Source: Phycisphaerae bacterium (lineage in GTDB: Bacteria; Planctomycetota; Phycisphaerae; Phycisphaerales; Phycisphaeraceae). Taken from it: a DNA stretch of 64,000 bases. The notes under the pieces are model-generated. The model had not been told where the DNA came from, searched no databases, and worked only from the letters and a program-made list of their open reading frames with translations. The stretch covers positions 186,001-250,000 of the forward strand of contig JAUHZU010000005.1 in NCBI GenBank assembly GCA_030425705.1. The letters are read 5' to 3'. Position numbers and translations under genes: made by a program. Of the stretch, positions 34,143 through 43,582 are shown one piece after another (position 1 is the stretch's first letter; each line of letters starts with the position of its first letter).

Positions 34143-34763
34143 ATGAGCGACCTGCCGCTGTCCCTGCTGTCCGCCGCGCCGGCCGGCAGCGTCGAACTCG
34201 TGGCCGACGGCGAGCACCTCCGCCGGGTCGTCTACGGCGGCATGCTGAAGGCCGGGGTGTCCGTCGACCTCATGACCGCGGACTTCAAGGCCATGCTCGT
34301 CCCCGACCCGGGCATCGACCTGTCCCCGTCGCGCGGGCGCGACGCGCCCTCGATCGTCGACCGGCTCGCACGCATGGCCCAACGCGGGGTCGAGGTCCGC
34401 GTGCTCCACGCCGGTGTCCCGTCGGGCCCGGCCCTGCAGCAGCTCAAGCGCATCAAGAAACAGCTCGACAAGACCGGCAGCGGCGCGGGCGGCATCACCA
34501 TCCGCCGGTGCCCACGCCTCCACGCCAAGGCCGTGATCATCGACGCCGAGCGGCTGTACCTGGGCAGCGCCAACCTCACCGGCGCGGGGCTCGGTGCCAA
34601 GGCCGACCACAACCGCAACCACGAGCTGGGCGTCTGGACCACCAGCCCCGACCTCGTCGACGCGGTAAGCCAGTACTTCAACCGGTTGTGGGAGGGCGAG
34701 CCCTGCGACGGCTGCGGCCGGAAGGACGTCTGCCCCGAGCCGCTGGAAGAGCCACGGCTGTAG
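34143..34763 (+). CDS. Phospholipase D-like protein with one HKD motif
   Basis: 206 residues, no signal peptide. One catalytic HxKx4D motif is present: RLHAKAVIIDAERLYLGSAN, with GSANLTGAG downstream. Single-HKD members such as the Nuc endonuclease work as dimers, so a nuclease or phosphodiesterase is plausible. Residues near the C-terminus contain a Cys cluster (CDGCGRKDVC, C-x2-C-x4-C) that may bind metal and is not part of the core family. It lies 33 bases after the protease gene. Confidence 0.85.
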   Translation: MSDLPLSLLSAAPAGSVELVADGEHLRRVVYGGMLKAGVSVDLMTADFKAMLVPDPGIDLSPSRGRDAPSIVDRLARMAQRGVEVRVLHAGVPSGPALQQLKRIKKQLDKTGSGAGGITIRRCPRLHAKAVIIDAERLYLGSANLTGAGLGAKADHNRNHELGVWTTSPDLVDAVSQYFNRLWEGEPCDGCGRKDVCPEPLEEPRL

Positions 34764-34767
34764 GCGA

Positions 34768-34782
34768 ACCGCCGCCGGCGGT
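34768..34782. terminator. Small hairpin between convergent genes
   Basis: ACCGCC-GCC-GGCGGT, a 6-bp stem, sits between the phospholipase-like and DUF481-like genes. No T tract follows. Confidence 0.25.
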
Positions 34783-34786
34783 GCGC

Positions 34787-35830
34787 TCAGAACTTGATCT
34801 CGAGCGCCCCGTAGTAGCGGAGGTCGTTGTGGTCGCGGTCGCCGTTGGTCTCGGAGAGGTACTCGCTCTGCACGCCGAACTTCAGCGACAGGCCGGAGTG
34901 GACATCGAGCTTGTAGACCCACTCGAGTTGCGAGGTGATGCGAAACTTGTCGGAGTCTTCGAGCGACGGGTACCAGATCGCTTCGCCGGAGATCGTTGAA
35001 CGCTCGGTGAGCTTCCAGCTCAGCACGGACCCGCCGAAGAGCGCTTCGGGGGTGAACTCGTTGACATCGCCGAACTCGTAGGTCCCGCCAAAGCCCAGGC
35101 GTGTGTTGACCTCGATGTCGTCGGTCTTGAAGATCGTGTACCCCGCGCCGCCGAAGCCCGAGGCCCGGCTTTCGTACCCGCGGAAGCGGTCGTACTGGTA
35201 CTCGCCGCGGACGAAGTAGAACCACCGGCTTCCGTCGTTCTTCAGCCAGTCGCGCGTAAACGTGCCGCTGAACTGGTTGCGGTTGGTCACGCCGCGGTTC
35301 GTGCCGTAGTTCCACGCGGCGTTGAACGTCCAGCGGTTGTGGTCTTCCTGCTTCTTGCCCTCGATCCGGCCGTAGAAGTTCAGGTTGTCGGTGTTGCCGG
35401 ACGCGCCGTTGAACCCGATCGTCAGCTTGCCCGCCCACTCGTCGATGAAGTACTGCAGCATCGACCGCTCGTCTTGTTCCTGCTCGGCGGCGAGTTGCTC
35501 GGCCTGGGCCTGCACCGCAGCCGGGTCCGGGACCGGCTCGGCCGGCGCGGGATCGGGGGCCGGCTCGGGCTCCGGTTCTGGCTGGGGTTCCGGTGCGGGC
35601 TCGGCCGGGGGTGGATCGAGGTGGACCGCCTTGACCTGGTCGGCAGAGAGCTCGACCCGCCCCAGCACGTCGTGCTCGAAGACCACCCCGCTATCGGACT
35701 GCGACACCACCGAACCGCTGAGGGTGTCCCCGTTGTTCAGCTCTACCGTATCCGCGACCGCCGGGCCCGCCACGCCGACCACTACGGCACACGCCGCCCA
35801 ACCCGCCCACTTGTATCCGGCTTCCCGCAT
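34787..35830 (-). CDS. DUF481-type outer-membrane beta-barrel protein
   Basis: 347 residues from the ATG at 35830, which gives a normal signal peptide (MREAGYKWAGWAACAVVVGV); an ATG at 35878 would add 16 residues. After the signal comes a small beta module (VELNNGDTLSGSVVSQSDSG ... LGRVELSADQVKAV), then a Pro/Glu/Ala-rich spacer (about 75-105), then alternating amphipathic strands typical of DUF481 barrels: LTIGFNGASGNTDNLNFYG, WTFNAAWNYGTNRG, WFYFVRGEYQYDRFRG, and a C-terminal strand ending in LEIKF. The final Phe is the BAM recognition feature. Pore or ligand unknown. Confidence 0.87.
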   Translation of the reverse strand: MREAGYKWAGWAACAVVVGVAGPAVADTVELNNGDTLSGSVVSQSDSGVVFEHDVLGRVELSADQVKAVHLDPPPAEPAPEPQPEPEPEPAPDPAPAEPVPDPAAVQAQAEQLAAEQEQDERSMLQYFIDEWAGKLTIGFNGASGNTDNLNFYGRIEGKKQEDHNRWTFNAAWNYGTNRGVTNRNQFSGTFTRDWLKNDGSRWFYFVRGEYQYDRFRGYESRASGFGGAGYTIFKTDDIEVNTRLGFGGTYEFGDVNEFTPEALFGGSVLSWKLTERSTISGEAIWYPSLEDSDKFRITSQLEWVYKLDVHSGLSLKFGVQSEYLSETNGDRDHNDLRYYGALEIKF

Positions 35831-36153
35831 CGCCTGTCGCCCTGCATCCGTGAACCACCGCGGAACCACGACCTCCATGCCGTCTCATCGGCCGAAACCG
35901 ACGCGCCGCTTCGTAGAGCGCAACAGCCCCGTGTCATTCGCGGCGGCCGAGCCCCTACCACCCCACCCGACGCCTCCATTCGGAGGGGTGTTACGCGGGG
36001 CCCGGTTGTTTCGTCCCACCTATAACCATCCAGATGCGGGGCACGGGACACGCGATTGCCTTGCAAAAAACAGCGGTTTTCTCCGACCCGTTTACCAGCC
36101 CCGTGCCACCACCCGCTACGATGGTCTGCGAGACGCACCCCCAGGACCCCACG
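35831..36153. other. Divergent intergenic region, DUF481 barrel / esterase
   Basis: 323 bases without a credible gene; short frames here are fragments in a GC-rich sequence. No convincing promoter hexamers are seen, although CCTATAACC at 36019-36027 is a local AT island that could serve as a -10 region on either strand. Confidence 0.45.
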
Positions 36154-37044
36154 ATGCGAAGACTCCTCGTTAGCGCCCTGCTCATCGCCGCCGCCCTGCC
36201 CGCCCTCGCCGCGGAACGCGAGGCGATGCGCGTTGACCGCAACATCACCTTCGCCACCCTCGAGGACGACCGGGAGATGCAGCTGGACCTCTACCGCCCG
36301 GCCGAGGCCACCGACGCCCCGCTGGTCGTCTGGGTCCACGGCGGGGGCTGGATGATGGGCAACCGCTGGCCCTGCCCCGTCGCGTTCCTGGCCGACCACG
36401 GCTACACGGTCGCGAGCATCAGCTACCGCTTCGCCCAGCAGGCGACCTACCCCGCCCAGCTCCACGACTGCAAAGCCGCCATCCGCTTCCTCCGCGCCAA
36501 CGCCGACGACTACGGCTACAACGCCGACCGCATCGGCGTCATCGGGGCCTCGGCCGGCGGGCACCTCGCGGCGCTCCTGGGCACCACCGGCAACGACCCG
36601 GACACCGAAGGCGACCTGGGCGACCACCCCGACACCTCCAGCGCGGTCCAGGCGGTCTACGACCTGTTCGGCCCCACCGATTTGGCGGACCTGGACGAGG
36701 ACATCCCCGACGACGAGGAGAACACCCTCGCCGCCTTCTCCCCGATCACCCTGCTGCTGGGCGCCGACCCGGACGACCGCCCCGACCTCGCCGCCGCCGC
36801 CGACCCCGCCCACTACGCCGACGCCGACGACCCGCCGTTCCTGATCGTGCACGGCACGAACGACCCGCTGGTCCCGCTGCGCCAGAGCGAATACCTGGCC
36901 GAGAAGCTGGAAGCCGTCGGCGTCGAGCACCGCCTGGTCGTGATCGAAGACGGCGGCCACGGCGGCTGGCACTACCAGACCGAGGAACGCATCGCGGAGC
37001 TGCTGGTGTTTCTGGGGGAACACCTGGTCGAGGCGGACGAGTAG
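36154..37044 (+). CDS. Secreted carboxylesterase-like alpha/beta hydrolase
   Basis: 296 residues from the ATG at 36154, giving a signal peptide of about 20 residues (MRRLLVSALLIAAALPALA). Catalytic features of the BD-FAE/hormone-sensitive-lipase type: VHGGGWMMG (oxyanion hole), GASAGGHLA (nucleophile Ser), HGTNDPLVP (Asp) and GGHGGWHY (His). All triad residues are present, unlike the hydrolase-like protein at 8.6 kb. Probably a periplasmic or secreted esterase acting on carbohydrate or small esters. Confidence 0.9.
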   Translation: MRRLLVSALLIAAALPALAAEREAMRVDRNITFATLEDDREMQLDLYRPAEATDAPLVVWVHGGGWMMGNRWPCPVAFLADHGYTVASISYRFAQQATYPAQLHDCKAAIRFLRANADDYGYNADRIGVIGASAGGHLAALLGTTGNDPDTEGDLGDHPDTSSAVQAVYDLFGPTDLADLDEDIPDDEENTLAAFSPITLLLGADPDDRPDLAAAADPAHYADADDPPFLIVHGTNDPLVPLRQSEYLAEKLEAVGVEHRLVVIEDGGHGGWHYQTEERIAELLVFLGEHLVEADE

Positions 37045-37170
37045 GACGCGTAGGTCTGACTGCTCAGGAGCGCCAATAAGCGCAAACCGTGCCGAGAAAG
37101 TGCACCGAACTGCAGATGTAGACAGTCACCATCTCGCTGTAGGACATCCACAGCTAACGGAGAGGATGAT

Positions 37171-37848
37171 GTGTTGAAGATCGCAGGCGTTGTTGCCATT
37201 CTCATTTCGAGCTTACTCACCATCGGGTGCACATCACATCCCGAGCCCATCGACACCAGCCACCTCGTTGCGCTCCGCCTGGAGTCTATCGACCTCGAAG
37301 CCGATCGGATCGAGTTCGCACTCTACAACACGACTGAATGGGAGCTGCCTATCGCCGCCTGCGGCGATTACTACCTTGGTGAAGTCTTGGTCATAGCCGA
37401 TGGCCGTGCATCTGTGTTTATGATCAATGACATCGCAACGGGTCGGCTTGTCGCAACATTCGGCTACGAACGATCTCCACCACTTGCGGCAGGTGATTGC
37501 GTGCGATGGGTACTCTCGCTTTCTGAAATCGTTCGTACCAGTGGCGAGAATGATATGGAGTCGCTATTGCTGGATGACCAAATGCAACGACGCGAGCAAT
37601 ACGAACGCGATCCGGATGCCTATCGAGCCGCACATGGGATCCCGGCAAACAGGACGCCGATGTTTACCGACAAAGAGCCGCTTCCCTTGCCACCCACGCT
37701 ACTCGAATACTTGCATCGACATCCCGACAGCATCGTCGCGATCCAACCCGTCTATGTATGGGTGGGATCGCCGCTCAACCAAGGGCCGGGTAGCACCTCG
37801 TCGTATCGGGGCAGAAGCAACTGGATGAGCCCGGTACGCCGCCCGTAG
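37171..37848 (+). CDS. Lipoprotein of unknown family with lower-GC codon use
   Basis: 225 residues starting at a GTG (37171), with GGAGAGG upstream. Lipobox LLTIGC places the lipidated Cys at residue 20. The mature protein has a beta-rich first half (LRLESIDLEADRIEFALYN; GEVLVIADGRASVFMI) and ends in a Ser/Arg-rich tail. No known domain. Codons such as TTA, AGT, ATA and CGA are much more frequent than in the neighbours, which suggests recent acquisition. The end is convergent with nadA. Confidence 0.72.
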   Translation: MLKIAGVVAILISSLLTIGCTSHPEPIDTSHLVALRLESIDLEADRIEFALYNTTEWELPIAACGDYYLGEVLVIADGRASVFMINDIATGRLVATFGYERSPPLAAGDCVRWVLSLSEIVRTSGENDMESLLLDDQMQRREQYERDPDAYRAAHGIPANRTPMFTDKEPLPLPPTLLEYLHRHPDSIVAIQPVYVWVGSPLNQGPGSTSSYRGRSNWMSPVRRP

Positions 37849-37854
37849 GGCGGC
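37838..37854. terminator. Hairpin overlapping the lipoprotein stop codon
   Basis: GCCGCCC-GTA-GGGCGGC, a 7-bp perfect stem, lies between the convergent lipoprotein and nadA genes. No T tract on either side. Confidence 0.35.
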
Positions 37855-37864
37855 AGCAAATCGG

Positions 37865-39064
<1,200 letters not shown>

Positions 39065-39117
39065 GGTCGGGGGTCTCCTGCGTGGACACAGCATTATAGG
39101 CCACGGGGTATCGTGGG

Positions 39118-39152
39118 ATGAATCCACCGATGCACACCGATTCACATGGATC
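39118..39152 (+). repeat. Left arm of an imperfect inverted repeat (GATGCACAC-containing)
   Basis: 35 bases that match the reverse complement of 39494-39528 at 29 positions, including a 14-base identical core CCACCGATGCACAC. The arms are about 340 bases apart. Confidence 0.85.
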
Positions 39153-39195
39153 GGAGGGAAGAACCGCAGATAAACGCTTGTGGAACCAAACCCAC

Positions 39196-39459
39196 TTACC
39201 ACAAACAGGTCGTGGCGAAGAACACAGTAGTGGCAGACAGCAGACAACTTGTGATGAAGGCCAACACACAAGGAAGCCTCGGGCCGGACTTTCTAATCGC
39301 CCCCCCTGCCAATCCGACACCGACCATGGCCCAGCATACGGCCAAAACCAGCGTGACAATCGCTACGGGTGGCAAGAGATAAAACCCTTCTTTGCCGTAG
39401 GAGGATACAGCGATTAGCACAGAAGCAAAGCCGAGTAAAAGACTCAGCCAAGATGCCAT
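39196..39459 (-). CDS. Possible small membrane protein inside the inverted repeat
   Basis: 87 residues from the ATG at 39459; the frame is open to 39540, but that part runs through the repeat arm. Three to four hydrophobic segments (SLLLGFASVLIAVSS; LLPPVAIVTLVLAVCWAMVG; CVLAFITSCLLSATTVFF) with a charged loop between. No ribosome site is evident and the family is not recognised, so it may be a degraded or non-coding frame. Base composition is lower in GC than its neighbours. Confidence 0.4.
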   Translation of the reverse strand: MASWLSLLLGFASVLIAVSSYGKEGFYLLPPVAIVTLVLAVCWAMVGVGLAGGAIRKSGPRLPCVLAFITSCLLSATTVFFATTCLW

Positions 39460-39493
39460 AACCCCAAGAACCGAGCAAGGCAATCCCCAAAAC

Positions 39494-39528
39494 GATCTGT
39501 GTGCATCCGTGTGCATCGGTGGTTTCAA
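39494..39528 (-). repeat. Right arm of the imperfect inverted repeat
   Basis: Reverse-complement partner of 39118-39152. Read on the minus strand it contains two near-identical units, CGATGCACAC and GGATGCACAC, suggesting the arm itself is built from a short tandem repeat. Confidence 0.85.
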
Positions 39529-39536
39529 ACTCCGCC

Positions 39537-41477
39537 TCACTTCGTCCCGCTCAGCCGGCGGACGGTGTGGTCGAAGCCGCGGACCATCGCGGCGATCATG
39601 GCCCAGACCACCGTCGCGTAGCCGCCGCAGACCGCGAGCGCGCCGATGAACAGGGAGATCCGCCCCATCGCCGGCTCCTCGGTGAACTGCTCAACGAACT
39701 CGTAGGGGTTCACGAGCATCACGATGTTGGTCGCCGGGCTGAACGCGTTGAGCACCGGGCCGACCAGCGGTATGTTGGACGAGGCGGGCAGGCCGCAGAG
39801 CGACAGGACCGCGGCCCCCGCGCCGATGATGGCGACGGAGGGGACGACCGCGCCGAGCACGCCCTTGGCCTTGAGCGACCAGAACATGCCGATGGCTACG
39901 CACAGCGCGATGAAGGGGACGAGCATGAGCAGCAGCAGGAGCGGCGACTCGTAGAGCGCGAGCGGGACGTGGTGGGTCGTCGCGGTCGGGGCCGAGCCGA
40001 AGCTGCTGTACCCGCTGTTGGTGTAGGTGACGTGGCGGAGGGACGCCTGCGGCCAGTCGCTGAGTCGGCCGACGAGGGTGTAGACGGAGAAGATGGCCAG
40101 GGAGATCACCGGCAGCGCGATCATGACGCTGAGGAATCGGACCAGACCGCGGAGCTTGCCCCAGACGTAGTAGCGCGGGGTGATGGGCGTGGTGAGCATG
40201 ATGTCCAGCGTGCCGTCCTCGCGTTCCTTCGAGACGCTGCCGGCCGACATGTAGAGCGCAACCAGCGAGATGACGACGACCTCGGCGATGAGCAGGGTCA
40301 TCAGCGAGGGATAGAACCACTCGGCGGGCCCCTGGCTGACAACAGACCCGGGCGTCGCGTTCTGCTGGCCCTGCTTCCAGAACGGGTCGGTGTGGTAGTA
40401 GTAGAGCAGCAGCCCCAAGCCGATGAGCCCGAGGACGACAAAGCCGTAGCGCGCGAGGATACCGCCCGCCAGCTTGCCGCGGGTGTTGGCCTCGCGCCAG
40501 GCGATCGGGTTGCCGTTGCCCAGTTGGCGCGCGGAGCGGACGCGCTCGGCGCCCTGCTCGGCGAGGCGGAGCTTGGCCTTGATCCAGATGACGGCCTTGC
40601 TGTCGCCCGTGCCGATCCGCCGGACCCACAGCGAGCAGAACAGCACCATGAGCACGCTCAACAGCGCTGTGATCGCCGCGAAGGCCGCGAAGGGCTGGCC
40701 CAGATAGAAGCGGACTAGGCCGGGGTACTGCGCGAGCTGCTCGGGACCGGGCGGGGCGTAGTTCGCCTTGTTGATCGTGGCCTGCAGGACCAGCAGCGGG
40801 TGCAGCGGGGTGAGTACGGTCGTGTGCCCGCGGGTCGGGCCGAGGTTCCGCAGCAGCACCATGTCCAGCGCGCCGACCACGACGAGGTACGCCGCGATCG
40901 AGATCACAAAGACGAACACCGCCTTGCGTCCCCCCGCGCGCATCACCGACAGGACCACCGCCACCGCGCCCACGAACAGGGCCGTCAGCCCCGCCACCGC
41001 GAACGCGACGAACACGCTGCTCACCGGCACCCCGCCGAACACGAGCATCACCGCGAACAGCGGCAGCCCGCTCAGCAGGAGCGTGAGGATAAAGAACAGC
41101 CGGCCCAGCAGCGAGCCCAGCACGATCTGAAGGTTGCTCAGCGGCGTGGTCAGCAGGATGTTGTAGGTCTTGCCCGACTGCTCGGACGCGATGGCCCCGG
41201 CCATAAAGATCGGTGCGAGCAGGCAGACCAAGACCACCTGCCCGTACGAGATGACGCGGAACACCTGCGAGCCGGCCTTCGCCAGGTCGTTGAGGTCGAC
41301 CGCGCCGCCCAGCCCCCCGGCCGAGAGCATACCGATCGTCACCAGCGCGATCAGCGCCCCGAGGTAGCCCATCCGCACCAGCGCGTGCTGGGTGCGTCGG
41401 CTGCCCCCCTGCACGATGCGGACCACCTGGGGGTTGCCCGGGATCAGCCGCCAGAACCAGTGGTAGAACGCCTGCAT
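39537..41477 (-). CDS. ABC-2-type permease with two fused modules
   Basis: 646 residues with about twelve membrane helices in two halves. Each half has the ABC-2 coupling signature: SGKTYNILLTTPLSNLQIVL in the first and REDGTLDIMLTTPITPRYYV in the second, so the chain is a fused pair of permease units. The ATPase that would drive it is not adjacent; the closest ATPase gene, lptB at 51.2 kb, serves another transporter. It may use an ATPase encoded elsewhere. Function unknown: drug, polysaccharide or gliding-type export are all possible. Confidence 0.85.
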   Translation of the reverse strand: MQAFYHWFWRLIPGNPQVVRIVQGGSRRTQHALVRMGYLGALIALVTIGMLSAGGLGGAVDLNDLAKAGSQVFRVISYGQVVLVCLLAPIFMAGAIASEQSGKTYNILLTTPLSNLQIVLGSLLGRLFFILTLLLSGLPLFAVMLVFGGVPVSSVFVAFAVAGLTALFVGAVAVVLSVMRAGGRKAVFVFVISIAAYLVVVGALDMVLLRNLGPTRGHTTVLTPLHPLLVLQATINKANYAPPGPEQLAQYPGLVRFYLGQPFAAFAAITALLSVLMVLFCSLWVRRIGTGDSKAVIWIKAKLRLAEQGAERVRSARQLGNGNPIAWREANTRGKLAGGILARYGFVVLGLIGLGLLLYYYHTDPFWKQGQQNATPGSVVSQGPAEWFYPSLMTLLIAEVVVISLVALYMSAGSVSKEREDGTLDIMLTTPITPRYYVWGKLRGLVRFLSVMIALPVISLAIFSVYTLVGRLSDWPQASLRHVTYTNSGYSSFGSAPTATTHHVPLALYESPLLLLLMLVPFIALCVAIGMFWSLKAKGVLGAVVPSVAIIGAGAAVLSLCGLPASSNIPLVGPVLNAFSPATNIVMLVNPYEFVEQFTEEPAMGRISLFIGALAVCGGYATVVWAMIAAMVRGFDHTVRRLSGTK

Positions 41478-41516
41478 CGCCGAGCATCATACCGGCCGGG
41501 TCGCCCCGCCGCCCCA

Positions 41517-43343
41517 CTACTCGACGCCGGCCTCCTCGAACGACTCGGCCAGACGCATCAGCGCCCGCTCGCCTTCGCGCGGGTTCACCTGCGCCGCCAG
41601 CAGCGTCGCCGAAACCTCCAGCTCCAGCGCCGCCTCGGCGTCGCCCTGCTCGGCCAGCGCGGCACCGGCGTCACGCAGTGTCCGCGCCCGCGCCAGCACC
41701 ACCGCCTCGCGGATACCCGGCCAGACCTCGTCCACCAGGTCACGCGCCAGACGCCCCGCGACCTCGTCGTCGGTCGGCAAGGTGAAGTAGCTGCGACGCC
41801 AGGTCCGCCCGACCACGTACTGCTGCTGGTCGTCAAAGGTGACCCACCGGTTCGCGTTCCACTGGCCGACGACCCGGCCGGTCGCGCGGTCGGTCACCGT
41901 CACGCTGCACGCCACCGTCCCGAGCTTCTGCCAACGCGTGTAGCCCGTGCTGTACCCGTAGCTGCTGTTGTAGTACGACCCGGCCGACTCGATCCGGCGG
42001 AGCCGGATGTCCGTCTCGGTGATCTGCACGCGCACGGCGTATCGCTCGGCGTCCGGCTCGGTGCGCTGCATGTAGGGCGGCAGGGGCTTGGTCTGGAGTT
42101 CAGCAAGCAGCAGCCCCGAATCCACGCCGAGCGCCGGGTCGTGGTCCGGGACCTCTAGCGTCAGCGACGCGTCCAGCCCGGACAGCAGCGTGCGTTCGCT
42201 CTGCCGCAGGTGCTCGTCCACGGCAGCGCGGTCGTGGACCCGCCCCGAGAGGTAAGACAGCAATGCCGCGCCCGGCCGGTCGGACGACGCGAGGGCTTCG
42301 CCCTGCTGCAGGAACGACTGCGCCAGGCCCCGACGGGCCGACGGGTAGTGATTGACGTAGCTCATGGCCTGCTCGAACCGGTCTCGCGCGGCGCGGTAGT
42401 CCTGCTCGGCCAGCTCGCGTTCGCCCTGGGCGACCGCGCCGTCGGCAAGCCCGCGCTGCGCATCGCGCAGCACATCCCGGGCCGACTGGTTGGACGAGTC
42501 CGTCTCCAGTGCGGCCGACGCGCGTTGGACCGCCTCGCCCAGGTCCCCGGCTGAAGCGGCGCGCTGCGCGCGCAACGCCTGGTCGTTCGCCTGGTCGATA
42601 CCTGCCTGGACCCGCTGGGCCATGTCGGCCGCGTCGGGGTGGTAGGGCCAGATCGCCAGTGCGCCCGACAACTGCTCGAGGGCCGGCCCCAGCCGGCGGG
42701 ACTGCATGAGGGCGACGCCGGCGTTGGCCATGTCCTCGGAGCGCGACCGGAAGTACGCCGCCCGGTGCAGCGCGGCGCGGGCCGGCAGGAACATCGGCTC
42801 GGCCTCGACCACCGCCGCGAAGCGCTCAGCCGCGAGCTTCCACTGCCGCTCGTCCGAAAGCGACTGCCCCTGGCTCAAGGCGGCAAGCGGCGCACCCCCC
42901 AGCACGTCCTGCACCGGGCCGAACGACCCGGCCGCGGTGACGGCATCGTCGTTCTCGCCGTCGAGCTGCGCCGCCCGTCGGGCGTGCTCCGCGGCGCCGA
43001 GCAGGTCGCCCGCGTCCGCCGCCTCGATCGCCAGCGTCAACCTGGCCTGCGCTGCGGCGACCTGTGCATCGGTCAGCGCGGCGTAGGCGGCGTCCAGCGA
43101 CGGGTCGAGCCCGATCGCCTCGATGTACTGCCCGATCGCCGCCTCGTACTCGCCCTCCCGGTGCAGCAGCAGGCCGGTTTCGTAGGCCAGCCGTGCGTCT
43201 CCGCCGCGGTCTGAGGCGGTCAGGGTGCGTTCCTGCGCCGCCGCAACCCCCGAGACCCCCAACCCGATCGACGCGGCGCCCATCATGGCACCGGCAAGAA
43301 CAACTCGGCCGACCAGACCGGCGTGACGCGGGGGGCAGTTCAT
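41517..43343 (-). CDS. Secreted TPR protein with C-terminal beta domain (paralog of the 52.2 kb gene)
   Basis: 608 residues from the ATG at 43343 (GGAG upstream). Signal peptide at about 1-38 ending AAAQ. Residues 45-400 are TPR-like (YETGLLLHREGEYEAAIGQY; ALEQLSGALAIWPYHPDA; FEQAMSYVNHYPSARRGLAQ). A signature QGEALASSDRPGAALLSYL follows, then a beta region (YAVRVQITETDIRLRRIESA; VACSVTVTDRATGRVVGQW) and a helical end (VAGRLARDLVDEVWPGI). The lipoprotein at 52184-54400 shows the same order and several matching segments. Envelope location likely; role unknown. Confidence 0.85.
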   Translation of the reverse strand: MNCPPRHAGLVGRVVLAGAMMGAASIGLGVSGVAAAQERTLTASDRGGDARLAYETGLLLHREGEYEAAIGQYIEAIGLDPSLDAAYAALTDAQVAAAQARLTLAIEAADAGDLLGAAEHARRAAQLDGENDDAVTAAGSFGPVQDVLGGAPLAALSQGQSLSDERQWKLAAERFAAVVEAEPMFLPARAALHRAAYFRSRSEDMANAGVALMQSRRLGPALEQLSGALAIWPYHPDAADMAQRVQAGIDQANDQALRAQRAASAGDLGEAVQRASAALETDSSNQSARDVLRDAQRGLADGAVAQGERELAEQDYRAARDRFEQAMSYVNHYPSARRGLAQSFLQQGEALASSDRPGAALLSYLSGRVHDRAAVDEHLRQSERTLLSGLDASLTLEVPDHDPALGVDSGLLLAELQTKPLPPYMQRTEPDAERYAVRVQITETDIRLRRIESAGSYYNSSYGYSTGYTRWQKLGTVACSVTVTDRATGRVVGQWNANRWVTFDDQQQYVVGRTWRRSYFTLPTDDEVAGRLARDLVDEVWPGIREAVVLARARTLRDAGAALAEQGDAEAALELEVSATLLAAQVNPREGERALMRLAESFEEAGVE

Positions 43344-43582
43344 CGGCAACACTCCGTTGGGCTGTGGGGACGCGGGGCGGGACAGCCCCCGCCCGTCCCC
43401 TCAGGGTAGCCCCGCCGACCGGCAAAACCAAGGGGGATCAACGCGACAACCGCTGGGGGAAACCCGAAAGCCACCGCTTCGTACGGGAAGCCGGGCCCAA
43501 TCTCCCCCGCACCGGGAACCGATGAAACAGTAACCTACCCGCGTAGGCCGACGAGCCCCCAACGCCCGAGCCACCGACCCGC

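Larger units (their letters stand above)
39065..39536. other. Lower-GC region bounded by an imperfect inverted repeat
   Basis: 472 bases between nadA and the ABC-2 permease gene, visibly AT-richer than either. It contains a 35-base repeat arm near each end (39118-39152 and 39494-39528, inverted) and a small membrane-protein frame between them on the minus strand. No transposase or integrase is present. Confidence 0.7.

Noticed and set aside
33585-35438. 617-residue minus-strand frame
   Set aside because: Spans the protease, phospholipase-like and DUF481 genes in the wrong frame.
39537-41477. ABC-2 permease pairing with lptB as one transporter
   Set aside because: LptB works with LptFG, which has a different topology; the genes are 10 kb apart.
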